Assembly (NCBI GenBank): GCA_021785115.1
Contig: JAJYGO010000006.1
Coordinates: forward strand, 1 to 8,597
From: Chloroflexota bacterium
Lineage (GTDB): Bacteria > Chloroflexota > Limnocylindria > Limnocylindrales > CSP1-4
Length of the DNA: 8,597 bases
Direction: 5' to 3'
Made by a program: the position numbers and the translations under genes. The notes beneath the pieces were generated by a model. It had not been told where the DNA came from, did no database searches, and worked only from the letters and a program-made list of their open reading frames with translations. Shown piece after piece: positions 1 to 7,282 of the stretch (position 1 is its first letter; every line of letters starts with the position of its first letter).

Positions 1-819
1 CACCTCGTGCCGCCGCCCGGCGCCATCCGGGCACGGCGGCTCACGTTCGACGGGCTCGACCTCACCCACCTCGCGCCGGCCGACCTCCGCCGGCTCCGCG
101 GCGGCCGCATCTCCATGATCTTCCAGGACCCGGCCACCTCCCTCAACCCCGTGTTCACCGTCGGGACGCAGCTCGACGCCGTGCTGGCCACGCACACCCG
201 GGCCGGTTCGGCCGCCCGACGCGCCGCCGCACTCGACCGGCTGGCCGAAGTGGGCCTGCCCCAGCCGGAGCGGATCCGACGCCGCTACCCGCACGAGCTG
301 TCCGGCGGCATGCAGCAGCGGGTGATGATCGCCCTCGCCCTGGCCGGCGACCCCGATCTCCTCGTCGCTGACGAGCCGACGACGGCCCTCGACGTGACGA
401 TCCAGGCCCAGATCCTCGAGCTGCTGCTCCGCCTTCGGGCCGAGCGCGGCCTGTCGATCGTCCTCGTCAGCCACAACCTGGGCGTGGTGGCCGAGACCTG
501 TGACCGCGTTGCCCTGATGTACGCGGGCTCGATCGTCGAGGAGGGACCTGCCCGGGCCCTGCTCGAGGCGCCCGGCCACCCCTACGCCCGCTCGCTGCTG
601 GGCAGCGTCGTGGGCGGCGACGCGAACCGGAAACGACCGCTGCCGGTGCTGCCCGGCTTCGGGCCTGCGCCTGGGCCGCTGCCGCCCGGCTGCGCGTTCG
701 CGCCCCGCTGCCCGTCCGCCGTCGACCGCTGCCGCGTCGAGACCCCGGTCCCGACCCGCAGCGGCGAGCGGGCCGTCGCCTGCTGGCTGGTGGCAGGGGA
801 GGAGCCGGCCGATGGCTGA
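1..819 (+). CDS. dppD: Dipeptide/oligopeptide ABC importer ATP-binding protein, DppD/OppD type (5' end outside window)
   Basis: This is one of two ATPase subunits that power uptake of di- or oligopeptides, or similar small solutes, at the cytoplasmic face of a Dpp/Opp-type importer. The frame is open from base 1, and the Walker A loop that should come first is absent, so the gene starts upstream and the GTG at 7 is unlikely to be the true start. The Q-loop (IFQDP, about 118-132), the ABC signature LSGGMQQR (298-321), Walker B with D-loop ([12 protein letters not shown], about 358-393) and the H-loop (VSHN, 466-477) are intact. The C-terminus carries the family's HPY-type domain (GHPYARSLL, then GCAFAPRC). 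Its four cysteines match the pattern that binds a [4Fe-4S] cluster in some DppD homologues. The gene overlaps the next ATPase by 8 bases, which implies translational coupling. The family is secure; the true substrate cannot be read from an ATPase. Confidence 0.95.
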   Translation, partial: HLVPPPGAIRARRLTFDGLDLTHLAPADLRRLRGGRISMIFQDPATSLNPVFTVGTQLDAVLATHTRAGSAARRAAALDRLAEVGLPQPERIRRRYPHELSGGMQQRVMIALALAGDPDLLVADEPTTALDVTIQAQILELLLRLRAERGLSIVLVSHNLGVVAETCDRVALMYAGSIVEEGPARALLEAPGHPYARSLLGSVVGGDANRKRPLPVLPGFGPAPGPLPPGCAFAPRCPSAVDRCRVETPVPTRSGERAVACWLVAGEEPADG

Positions 820-1798
820 GTCGGTTCTCCGCGTCGCCGGGCTCACCCGCTCCTTCCGCACGGACGGCGGCGCCGAGGTCCGCGCCGTCGACGGCGTGGA
901 CCTGGTCGTCGAGCGGGGGTCCACCACCGCGGTCGTCGGCGAGTCGGGCTGCGGCAAGACCACGCTCGCTCGCTGCATCGTGGGCGCGATCGGCCCGACC
1001 TCGGGCCGGATCGAGATCGCCGGCACGGACACGAGCGGCCTGCGGGGTGGCGCCCTGCGCGCCATGCGGGCACGGCTCGGCTTCGTCCAGCAGAACCCGA
1101 TCGCCGCGCTCGACCCGACGATGCGCGTCCGCGACGTGATCGCGGAGCCGCTCCGGACGCACGGCACGCTGCGCGGGGCCGCGCTCGACGGACGGATTCG
1201 CGAACTGCTGGAACTGGTGTCCCTCCGGCCGGCGGTCCTCGACCAGCGGCCGGGCGAGCTGAGCGGTGGGCAAGCCCAGCGCGTGGCGATCGCGCGGGCG
1301 CTGTCGCTGGGGCCCGACCTGATCGTTCTCGACGAGCCGACGTCGGCGCTCGACCTGTCCGTCCAGGCGCAGATCCTCAACCTCCTGCTCGAGCTCCAGA
1401 GCCGTCTCGGCCTGACCTACGTCCTCATCTCGCACGACCTCGACGTCGTGGCGCACGTCAGCGACCAGGTCGCGGTCATGTACCTGGGGCGGATCGTGGA
1501 GCGCCTTGAGGGTGGTCGGATGCAGGCGGCGGCCCGGCACCCGTACACGCTCGCGCTGTTCTCCGCGACGCCGACCGTCGGCGCGGACCGCCGACAGCGG
1601 ATCGTGTTGGCGGGCGACGTGCCGGACCCCGCGCATGTGCCCAGCGGATGCCGGTTCCGCTCCCGGTGCTGGCTGCACACGCGCCTGGATTCACCCGCCG
1701 TCTGCGCCGAAGCGGAACCGCCGCTCAGCGGAGACGGATCCGGTCACGAGGTCGCCTGCCACTTCGCCGACAGGGAGCCAGCCCAGCCGATGTCCTGA
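812..1798 (+). CDS. dppF: Dipeptide/oligopeptide ABC importer ATP-binding protein, DppF/OppF type
   Basis: This is the second ATPase of the importer and pairs with the preceding DppD-type subunit. The 328-residue length is normal for the family. Walker A (GESGCGKT, residues 43-50), the Q-loop (FVQQNP, 91-96), the signature LSGGQ (150-154), Walker B (LIVLDEP, 170-176) and the H-loop histidine (H208) are all present, so the enzyme should be active. The C-terminal oligopeptide-transporter domain follows (HPYTLALFSATP, about 243-254) with cysteines at 280, 286, 298 and 316. The ATG lies inside the end of dppD (ATGGCTGA, 812-819), a stop/start overlap typical of coupled translation. Permease and binding-protein genes are not in the window and would be expected upstream. 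Co-direction with the catabolic genes that follow suggests it imports their substrate; that link is inferred from position only. Confidence 0.96.
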   Translation: MAESVLRVAGLTRSFRTDGGAEVRAVDGVDLVVERGSTTAVVGESGCGKTTLARCIVGAIGPTSGRIEIAGTDTSGLRGGALRAMRARLGFVQQNPIAALDPTMRVRDVIAEPLRTHGTLRGAALDGRIRELLELVSLRPAVLDQRPGELSGGQAQRVAIARALSLGPDLIVLDEPTSALDLSVQAQILNLLLELQSRLGLTYVLISHDLDVVAHVSDQVAVMYLGRIVERLEGGRMQAAARHPYTLALFSATPTVGADRRQRIVLAGDVPDPAHVPSGCRFRSRCWLHTRLDSPAVCAEAEPPLSGDGSGHEVACHFADREPAQPMS

Positions 1799-1854
1799 CG
1801 TTTCCATCCCGCCCTGACGGCGCCGCGCCGCCGGATCCGTCGTTCCAACGCACC

Positions 1855-1860
1855 AAGGAG
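1855..1860 (+). promoter_or_regulatory. Ribosome binding site of the DUF917 gene
   Basis: AAGGAG lies 7 bases before the ATG at 1868 and fixes that start. The 69-base gap between dppF and this gene is the longest same-strand gap in the window. I see no convincing -35/-10 pair in it, only a short GC-rich hairpin (CGGCG, 1818-1822, with CGCCG, 1826-1830). Confidence 0.75.
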
Positions 1861-1867
1861 CTCGCCC

Positions 1868-3001
1868 ATGGCCCGCCACGCGCTCACCACGATCCAGGAC
1901 TGCCAGGACTTCATCTCCGGCTGCCTGTTCATGGGCACCGGCGGCGGCGGCGGTGTGGACTGGGGCATGGACATGTTCCGGTCGGCGCTCGCGGCAGGCC
2001 TCACCCTCGCCTGGACCGACGTCGACGACATTCCCGACGACGCCCTCACCTGCACCGCGTACGGGATGGGCTCGATCGCCCCCAAGGGCGACGAGACCGC
2101 CCGCGCGATCGAGGTGCTCGGGCTGACCGACCGCCTGGGGGACGAAGCCATGGCGCAGGCGGTGCGCGAACTGGGGCAGTACGCGGGGCGCGCGATCCAG
2201 GTGATCGTCCCGGCGGAGCTGGGGGCCGGCAACACGCCCGCCCCACTGGTCACCGCGATGCAGCTCGGGATCGACTGCGTGGACGGCGACTACGCTGGTC
2301 GTGCGGTGCCTGACGAGATGCAGGGGATGCCCTACCTGGCGGGCAAGCACAGCCACCCGATGGCGAGCGTCGACCACTGGGGCGACGTCGTGATCGTCAA
2401 GGAGACCGCCAACCCCTTCATGTTCGAGCGGGTGGGCAAGATGCTCAGCGTGGCGGCCCACGGGACCTGCTTCCAGGCCGCGACCCTGCTGCCCGCGACC
2501 GAGATGAAGGAGATCCTCGTCCGGGGGACGCTCAGCAGGAGCCTGGAGCTGGGCCGGGCGATCCGCTCGGCGCGTGAGACGGGCGGCGACCCGATCGCCG
2601 CCGCGATCCAGGTGACCGGCGGGCACCTCCTGTTCGAGGGGCGGGTCAGCAAGAAGGACTGGGAGGACCGCGACGGGTACATGTTCGGGACGACGACCGT
2701 CGAGGGGAGCGGCCGCTTCTCCGGCCACGTCCTCGAGGTGTGGTTCAAGAACGAGAACCACGTCACCTGGCTTGACGGCGTGCCCTGGATCTGCAGCCCG
2801 GACCTGGTGACGATCGCGGACCGCACCACGGGCGAGGGCTTCACCAACACGCTGATCGACGTCGGCGCGGAGGTGGCGGCCGTCGGGATCCGCGGCCTCG
2901 AGGCCTTCCGCGGCGAGCGTGGTCTCGCCTGCGCCGGGCCCCGGTACTTCGGGTTCGACATCGACTACCGGCCGATCGAGGAGCTGCTCGGCCGGATCTA
3001 G
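1868..3001 (+). CDS. DUF917 family protein (S-methyl thiohydantoin desulfurase-like)
   Basis: This 377-residue protein belongs to the DUF917 family, whose N-terminal domain was renamed after a characterised S-methyl thiohydantoin desulfurase, a metal-dependent enzyme of thiohydantoin breakdown. Recognisable family features in order are the glycine-rich MGTGGGGG (residues 22-29), PAELGAGNTPAPL (115-127), DGDYAGRAVPDE (139-150) and WFKNEN (292-297). PDLVTIAD (311-318) follows in the C-terminal domain. No signal peptide or membrane segment is visible, so it should be cytoplasmic. Length matches the family and nothing suggests truncation. It follows the importer ATPases and precedes a hydantoin racemase-superfamily gene by 23 bases, and I know DUF917 proteins as frequent neighbours of hydantoin-processing genes. 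Most members are uncharacterised, so desulfurase activity is only one possibility; an N-heterocycle or cyclic-amide role is the safer statement. Confidence 0.92.
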   Translation: MARHALTTIQDCQDFISGCLFMGTGGGGGVDWGMDMFRSALAAGLTLAWTDVDDIPDDALTCTAYGMGSIAPKGDETARAIEVLGLTDRLGDEAMAQAVRELGQYAGRAIQVIVPAELGAGNTPAPLVTAMQLGIDCVDGDYAGRAVPDEMQGMPYLAGKHSHPMASVDHWGDVVIVKETANPFMFERVGKMLSVAAHGTCFQAATLLPATEMKEILVRGTLSRSLELGRAIRSARETGGDPIAAAIQVTGGHLLFEGRVSKKDWEDRDGYMFGTTTVEGSGRFSGHVLEVWFKNENHVTWLDGVPWICSPDLVTIADRTTGEGFTNTLIDVGAEVAAVGIRGLEAFRGERGLACAGPRYFGFDIDYRPIEELLGRI

Positions 3002-3024
3002 GGTCCGGGCGTCAGGAGAGCGCG

Positions 3025-3771
3025 ATGCACATCCGTGTCATCAACCCCGTCATCACCACCAGCTGGGAGCAGGAGACGCTCGACGCCTACCGGGCAGCCG
3101 CGGGCCCCGGGACCGAGGTGAGCATCGTCACGCTCGACTGGGGCACGCCCTCGGTGGAGGGCCACGTCGCCATGGCGTTGGTGGCGCCGGACATCATCGC
3201 CAAGGCGATCGAGGCCGAGCGGGCCGGCGCGGACGCCGTGATCGTCGACTGCATGGGCGATCCTGGCGTCGAGGCCTGCCGGGAAGCTGTCGGGATCCCC
3301 GTGGTCGGTCCAGCCGAGGCGAGCATGCACACCGCGGCGATGCTCGGGCACCGGTTCTCGGTCCTGACCGTCGTCGACTCGCTGATCCCGTACGTGGAGG
3401 ACCAGGCGCTGCGCTACGGCCTCGCCGGCAAGCTCGCCTCCGTCCGCTCGTTCAACATCCCGGTCCTCGACCTGGCGTCGGACGACGGCGCCACGTTCGA
3501 CGCCGTCGCCGCGGTGGCCGAGGCGGCCGTGCGCGAGGACGGCGCCCACGTGCTGATCCCCGGCTGCACGGGCCTGGCGGGGTTCGCTCCCCGGGTCCAG
3601 GCGGAGCTCGCCCGACGCGGCTGCGAGGTTCCCGTGCTCGACCCGCCGCCGGTCGCGATGAAGACCGCGGAGGGGCTGGTCTCGCTCGGCCTGCGCCACA
3701 GCCGTCGGACCTACGGCCGGCCCTACGTCGCGGGCGCCCGCTGGCCCGTCCCGTTGCCGTTCAACGACTGA
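3025..3771 (+). CDS. Asp/Glu/hydantoin racemase superfamily protein
   Basis: This 248-residue protein has the N-terminus typical of hydantoin racemases (MHIRVINPVITTSW) and the two active-site cysteines of the superfamily: C76 in DCMGDPG and C181 in PGCTG. Two cysteines on opposite halves are what cofactor-independent racemases and maleate isomerases use; arylmalonate decarboxylases normally keep only one. A good Shine-Dalgarno (AGGAG, 3014-3018) sits 6 bases before the ATG, 23 bases after the DUF917 stop, so the two are surely co-transcribed. The most likely role is to invert the stereocentre of a hydantoin or related cyclic amino-acid derivative so that downstream hydrolases can use both enantiomers. 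Maleate cis-trans isomerase (NicE-like) is an alternative given the NicX-like gene next door, but the N-terminus looks more like the hydantoin racemase branch. Substrate unproven. Confidence 0.92.
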   Translation: MHIRVINPVITTSWEQETLDAYRAAAGPGTEVSIVTLDWGTPSVEGHVAMALVAPDIIAKAIEAERAGADAVIVDCMGDPGVEACREAVGIPVVGPAEASMHTAAMLGHRFSVLTVVDSLIPYVEDQALRYGLAGKLASVRSFNIPVLDLASDDGATFDAVAAVAEAAVREDGAHVLIPGCTGLAGFAPRVQAELARRGCEVPVLDPPPVAMKTAEGLVSLGLRHSRRTYGRPYVAGARWPVPLPFND

Positions 3772-3820
3772 CGTTCCGCTCGGCGGCCGATGGGGTCGTC
3801 GGCGCTGATCCATCGCACCC

Positions 3821-3824
3821 GGAG
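3821..3824 (+). promoter_or_regulatory. Ribosome binding site that decides the start of the NicX-like gene
   Basis: GGAG lies 7 bases before ATG 3832. The in-frame ATG at 3790 has no comparable purine tract upstream and would add 14 residues (MGSSALIHRTRRLL) unlike the family N-terminus. I therefore take 3832 as the start. Confidence 0.7.
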
Positions 3825-3831
3825 ACTGCTC

Positions 3832-4872
3832 ATGGACCTGCTCATCGGCAACGAGCCGCGCGACGACTTCTACGGGATGGAGCTGGCCGCCGCGGCCCAC
3901 AAGCTGGTCACCGAGGTCCGGCCCGTCCGGCGCGGCGACCAGGTGCTGATCTCGGTGGACACCGCCGGTGATTCGCGCGTGGCCCACGCCACCGCCGGCG
4001 CGGTGCTCGCCGTCGGCGGGGTGCCGACCCTGATCACCTACCCGACGCTGCCGGAGCCGATGCGCGAGCCGCCCAAGCCGCTGTCGCAGGCCGCCCTGGG
4101 TGCCGATGTGTGGATCGACTTCGCGGTCGCCTACCAGCTCTACAGCCCCGCCTACCACGCCGCGGTGGACGGGGGGTGCATCTACGTCTGCCTCACCGGC
4201 ATGGACGCCGACATGATGGTCCGGACGATCGGCCGGCCCGCGTACGGCCCGCTCGAGGAGATGGCGCGCGTCCTGTACCGCATGTCCCAGGCCGCCGACA
4301 CGATCCGGCTGACCACGGCGCTGGGCACGGACCTGCGGATGACGGTGGACAAGGAGGGGGATCCCTTCTGGGAGGAGGAGAAGCACGGCGGGTACCCCCA
4401 GATGCTGGGCGGCCAGTCGGGGCCGATGGCGTACCGCGAGAGCTTTGAGGGGGTCATGGTCTACGACGGCTGCATCTGGCCGCCGGCCGAGATCGGCATC
4501 CTGCGCAGCCCCGTTCGGCTGACCATCGAGGGCGGCTACGCCACCCGCATCGAGGGAGGGCCGGAGGCAGCCTTCTACGACCGCTGGCTGCACGGATTCG
4601 AGAACCGGGCGGCGCTCCTGATGGACCACGCCTGCTACGGCTTCAACCCGGGCGTCACCCGGCCGACCGGGCGGATCCTCGAGGACGAGCGGATCTTCGG
4701 CTGCATGCAGTTCGGGATCGGCGCCACCGAGCTCGGCTCGCCGATCCACAGCGACGGGGTGCTGCTGCGTCCGTCAGTCTGGTTCGACGACGTGCTGATC
4801 GAGGAGAGCGGCCGGTACGTCCACCCCGAGCTGGCGGGGCTGTGCCGGGCCATGGGCGTCGCGGGGTACTGA
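3832..4872 (+). CDS. NicX-like / M29-fold metalloenzyme (2,5-dihydroxypyridine 5,6-dioxygenase-like)
   Basis: At 346 residues this is almost the length of NicX (350), the non-haem iron dioxygenase that opens the ring of 2,5-dihydroxypyridine in nicotinate breakdown. NicX shares its fold with M29 aminopeptidases. From memory of NicX, the C-terminal halves align: LTIEGGYATRIEGGPEA (230-246) with its LEIEKGFITGIHGGFEA, and FGIGATELGSPIHSD (294-308) with its STGPNTEVGG...CHLD. The three NicX iron ligands (H265, H318, D320) have counterparts here at H266 (MDHACYG), H306 and D308 (PIHSDG). Spacing between first and second histidine is 40 residues here and 53 in NicX, so it is a relative, not a clear orthologue. 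M29 peptidase activity, or a role on another ring or amide, remains possible. It follows the racemase by 60 bases and ends 5 bases before the next likely start. No signal peptide is seen. Confidence 0.9.
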   Translation: MDLLIGNEPRDDFYGMELAAAAHKLVTEVRPVRRGDQVLISVDTAGDSRVAHATAGAVLAVGGVPTLITYPTLPEPMREPPKPLSQAALGADVWIDFAVAYQLYSPAYHAAVDGGCIYVCLTGMDADMMVRTIGRPAYGPLEEMARVLYRMSQAADTIRLTTALGTDLRMTVDKEGDPFWEEEKHGGYPQMLGGQSGPMAYRESFEGVMVYDGCIWPPAEIGILRSPVRLTIEGGYATRIEGGPEAAFYDRWLHGFENRAALLMDHACYGFNPGVTRPTGRILEDERIFGCMQFGIGATELGSPIHSDGVLLRPSVWFDDVLIEESGRYVHPELAGLCRAMGVAGY

Positions 4873-4877
4873 CGGCC

Positions 4878-5267
4878 GTGGCCCGACACGACGGGGACGC
4901 CGCCCCGGGCAGTGGGGCCGCCGGGCGGCGCCCGGGGGTGGCCGACCCGATCGCCGTGAGCGGGTCCGAGGCGCTCGTCCTGCTGGCCCGTCTCGTGGCC
5001 AGCGCCGAGCTGTGCTACTCGGAGCCGTACGACTACGGCATCTTCCGCCTGGCCGACGCCGCGTCCCGGCTGGCGGCGTTGCTCGCCGCCGGCGCGGAGG
5101 GGGAGCGGCGGGCATGGCTCGAGGCGTACGCGGCGCGGCTCGAGGCGGGCAAGATGGGTGACACCCGGGACCGCGAGGCGTACCTGGCGTTCCTGCGCGG
5201 GGCGAGCCGCGAGATCGCCGACCACCTAGTCGCCCGGGACCGGGCAGGGGGCTCCGGCGGTGGATGA
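4878..5267 (+). CDS. Small DUF6092-like protein of unknown function
   Basis: This is a short protein, 129 residues if it begins at GTG 4878. Its core is SEALVLLARLVASAEL, then SEPYDYGIFRLADAASRL, followed by mostly helical sequence. The EPxxYGxFRLxDAASRL motif recalls the DUF6092 family of small proteins of unknown function; I make that assignment from memory with moderate confidence. The start is uncertain. GTG 4842 lies inside the upstream gene, GTG 4878 is 5 bases after the upstream stop, and GTG 4938 is just before the conserved part. The first 30 or so residues are Gly/Ala/Arg-rich and look unconserved, which favours 4938 on content, whereas tight gene spacing favours 4878. The stop overlaps the nitroreductase start by 8 bases. 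Placement between a NicX-like enzyme and a flavoprotein suggests an accessory or partner protein, but no function can be given. Confidence 0.78.
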   Translation: MARHDGDAAPGSGAAGRRPGVADPIAVSGSEALVLLARLVASAELCYSEPYDYGIFRLADAASRLAALLAAGAEGERRAWLEAYAARLEAGKMGDTRDREAYLAFLRGASREIADHLVARDRAGGSGGG

Positions 5268-5868
5268 CCGGCAGCGCGCAGCCACCGTCCTGGGCGTGAT
5301 CCGTAGCCGTCGCGTGACCCGCGAGTTCGCAGACCTCCCGGTCGCCGACGACGACCTGCGGGCCATCCTCGAGGCCGGCCGCTGGGCGACCAGCGGGGGC
5401 AACCGCCGGATCCACCGCTTCCTTGTCGTGCGGGATCCCGCCGCCCTCACCCGGCTCCGCGCGGCGGCGCCCGGGATCCTCGGCCGGCCGCGGGCCGTCA
5501 TCGCCGTCTGCACGGACGCCTCGCGGGCCGCCGAGGCGCTGGTCCAGCTCGACCACGACACGACGACCCTGATCGACGTCGGCACGGCGGCGATGACCAT
5601 GATGATCGCCGCGCACGCCCTGGCTCTCGGGAGCTGCCCCGTGACCTCGTTCAGCGAGGAGGCCGTCCGGGCGGCCCTCGGGCTCCCGCACGACGTGCGG
5701 CCAGACCTCCTGCTCGCGCTGGGCCACCCGCTCGTTCCCCGCCGCCCTGTCGAGCCCGCCGACGTCCCGGCGCCTGCACGTCCGCTGCCGCCCGGACTCG
5801 TCTGGTGGGAGCGTCCCGGCCAGGCCGAGCCGACCCCGCTCGACCCGGCGAGCCACCGGGACCGCTGA
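5260..5868 (+). CDS. Nitroreductase family flavoprotein
   Basis: This 202-residue protein belongs to the FMN-binding nitroreductase family. The phosphate-binding start IRSRRVTREF (residues 14-23) is followed by PVADDDLRAILEAGRWATSGGN (27-48), which gives the typical Arg and Ser/Asn contacts to FMN. DVGTAAMTMMIAAHALALGS (106-125) is the conserved central helix and ALGHP (153-157) the usual late strand motif. Members reduce nitro groups, enones, quinones or other ring systems with NAD(P)H, and a few dehydrogenate or cleave. The C-terminal tail (about 160-202) is Pro-rich and probably unstructured. The GTG start at 5260 has AGGGGG at 5246-5251 and overlaps the preceding stop (GTGGATGA), so translation is coupled. 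In this operon it might reduce or dehydrogenate a ring intermediate; the substrate cannot be inferred from sequence. Confidence 0.92.
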   Translation: MDDRQRAATVLGVIRSRRVTREFADLPVADDDLRAILEAGRWATSGGNRRIHRFLVVRDPAALTRLRAAAPGILGRPRAVIAVCTDASRAAEALVQLDHDTTTLIDVGTAAMTMMIAAHALALGSCPVTSFSEEAVRAALGLPHDVRPDLLLALGHPLVPRRPVEPADVPAPARPLPPGLVWWERPGQAEPTPLDPASHRDR

Positions 5869-5887
5869 CCGATACTCGACGCCCCTT

Positions 5888-5900
5888 CGGAGGACCTCCG
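5888..5900 (+). promoter_or_regulatory. Shine-Dalgarno of the M20 gene inside a small hairpin
   Basis: The ribosome binding site GGAGG (5889-5893) is 9 bases before ATG 5903. It falls within CGGAG-GAC-CTCCG, a perfect 5-bp stem with a 3-base loop (5888-5900) that could partly occlude it. The binding site itself is well supported; a regulatory role for the hairpin is speculative. Confidence 0.6.
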
Positions 5901-5902
5901 CG

Positions 5903-7282
5903 ATGACCGACCCCGCCCTCGACGCCTTCCTCGACGCGACCCGCGACGCGCGCCGCGCCTCGTACGTGGAGTTGCTGCGGATCCCCTCGATCTCCACGCT
6001 GTCCGAGCACGCGGGCGACTGCCGGCGAGCCGCCGAGTGGATCGCCGCGGAGCTCCAGCGCATCGGCGTCGAGCACGTCGAGGTCGGCGAGACCGGCGGC
6101 CACCCCATCGTGTACGGCGACTGGCTGCACGCCGAGGGCGCCCCCACCGCCGTCGTGTACGGCCACTACGACGTCCAGCCCGTGGATCCTCTGGAGCTGT
6201 GGGAGTCGGCCCCCTTCGAGCCGATCGTCCGCGGCGATCGGATCCTGGCCCGGGGCGCGTCGGACGACAAGGGCCAGGTCCACATCCACCTGAAGGCCGT
6301 CGAGGCGCTGCTCGCCACCCGGGGCAGGCTGCCGGTCAATCTGCGCTTCGTGTTCGAGGGCGAGGAGGAGTCGAGCTCAGAGCACCTCGACGGCTGGCTC
6401 GAGGCGAACCGTGACCGGCTGGCCGCCGACGTGGCCGTCATCTCCGACACGGGCTTCTTCGACGGCAACCTGCCGGCGATCACGATCGGCCTGCGGGGGA
6501 TCATGTGCGCCCAGATCGACGTCGAGGGGACGGCGGTCGACGTCCACTCGGGCAGTTTCGGCGGCGCCGTCCAGAACCCGGTCAACGCCCTGTGCGAGAT
6601 CATCGCCAGCCTCAAGGGACCCGACGGCAGGATCCTCGTCCCGGGCTTCTACGACGAGGTGGTGCCGCTCTCGGACGCCGACCGGGCGGCGCTCGCGGCG
6701 CTCCCCTTCGACGAGGCCGCCTACCTCGCGGCGCTGGGTCTGCCGGCCCTGTTCGGCGAGGCGGGCTACACGACGGTCGAGCGCCGGGGCGCCCGGCCGA
6801 CCCTCGACGTCAACGGGATCTGGGGAGGCTTCACGGGCGAGGGCACCAAGACGATCATCCCGGCGCACGCCCACGCCAAGGTGTCATGCCGGCTGGTGGC
6901 GGACCAGGACCCGGAACGGGTCTTCGAGCTGCTGCGCGACCGGGTCCTCGCGGTCGCGCCGCAGGGCGTCCGGGTCAGCGTCCAGGAGCTCTCGGGCGGC
7001 CGGCCGAGCCTGACGCCGATGGACCACCCCGCGACGCAGGCGGCGGCCCGGGCCCTCGAGGCCACGTTCGGCCAGGCGCCGCTGTACGTGCGCGAGGGCG
7101 GCTCGATCCCGGTCGCCGCCAGCTTCGAGTCGATCCTCGGGCTCCCGGTCGTGCTGCTCGGCTTCACGCCGCCGGACGACAACGCCCACGCCCCGAACGA
7201 GTCGATGGACCTGCGCAACTACGAGACGGCGATCCGCACCGTGGCGCGGTATTGGGAGGAGCTCGTCAGCGTGCCGCGCTGA
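5903..7282 (+). CDS. M20 family dipeptidase-like metallohydrolase
   Basis: This 459-residue protein is a full-length M20 metallopeptidase of the carnosine-dipeptidase (CNDP)-like branch, which hydrolyses dipeptides or other N-acyl/amide bonds with two metal ions, usually zinc, in the cytoplasm. The metal and catalytic sites are intact: H88 in YGHYDVQP, the bridging Asp in SDDKG (120-124), catalytic E154 and metal-binding E155 in FEGEEESSS, D182 in SDTG and H429 in AHAPNE. H215 in DVHSG, in the dimerisation (lid) domain, is the conserved histidine contributed across the dimer. No signal peptide is present. The gene lies 34 bases after the nitroreductase and is the last of the co-directional run. 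It could be the final step, freeing an amino acid from a dipeptide or N-carbamoyl/N-acyl intermediate, or simply a peptidase paired with the importer. Precise substrate unknown. Confidence 0.96.
   Translation: MTDPALDAFLDATRDARRASYVELLRIPSISTLSEHAGDCRRAAEWIAAELQRIGVEHVEVGETGGHPIVYGDWLHAEGAPTAVVYGHYDVQPVDPLELWESAPFEPIVRGDRILARGASDDKGQVHIHLKAVEALLATRGRLPVNLRFVFEGEEESSSEHLDGWLEANRDRLAADVAVISDTGFFDGNLPAITIGLRGIMCAQIDVEGTAVDVHSGSFGGAVQNPVNALCEIIASLKGPDGRILVPGFYDEVVPLSDADRAALAALPFDEAAYLAALGLPALFGEAGYTTVERRGARPTLDVNGIWGGFTGEGTKTIIPAHAHAKVSCRLVADQDPERVFELLRDRVLAVAPQGVRVSVQELSGGRPSLTPMDHPATQAAARALEATFGQAPLYVREGGSIPVAASFESILGLPVVLLGFTPPDDNAHAPNESMDLRNYETAIRTVARYWEELVSVPR

Noticed and set aside
1..819. 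DppD apparently lacking Walker A, as in a degraded gene
   Set aside because: The frame is open at base 1 and all later ATPase motifs are intact; the missing part is simply outside the window.
1818..1830. Hairpin CGGCG-CCG-CGCCG after dppF as a terminator
   Set aside because: The stem is short, has no T-tract, and such repeats are frequent by chance at this GC content.
1937..1955. GGC-repeat tract as a simple-sequence repeat
   Set aside because: It encodes the conserved glycine-rich motif of DUF917 and is explained by coding.
2998..4749. 583-codon open frame on the minus strand, and similar long antisense frames at 467-1678, 1691-2761 and 4774-6147
   Set aside because: They lie opposite well-identified genes, are rich in Arg, Pro, Gly and His, and show no recognisable motif. 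Such frames are expected opposite GC-rich codons.
5871..5876. GATACT before the M20 gene as a -10 box
   Set aside because: It matches 4 of 6 consensus bases but has no plausible -35 partner, and the gene is only 34 bases after its co-directional neighbour.
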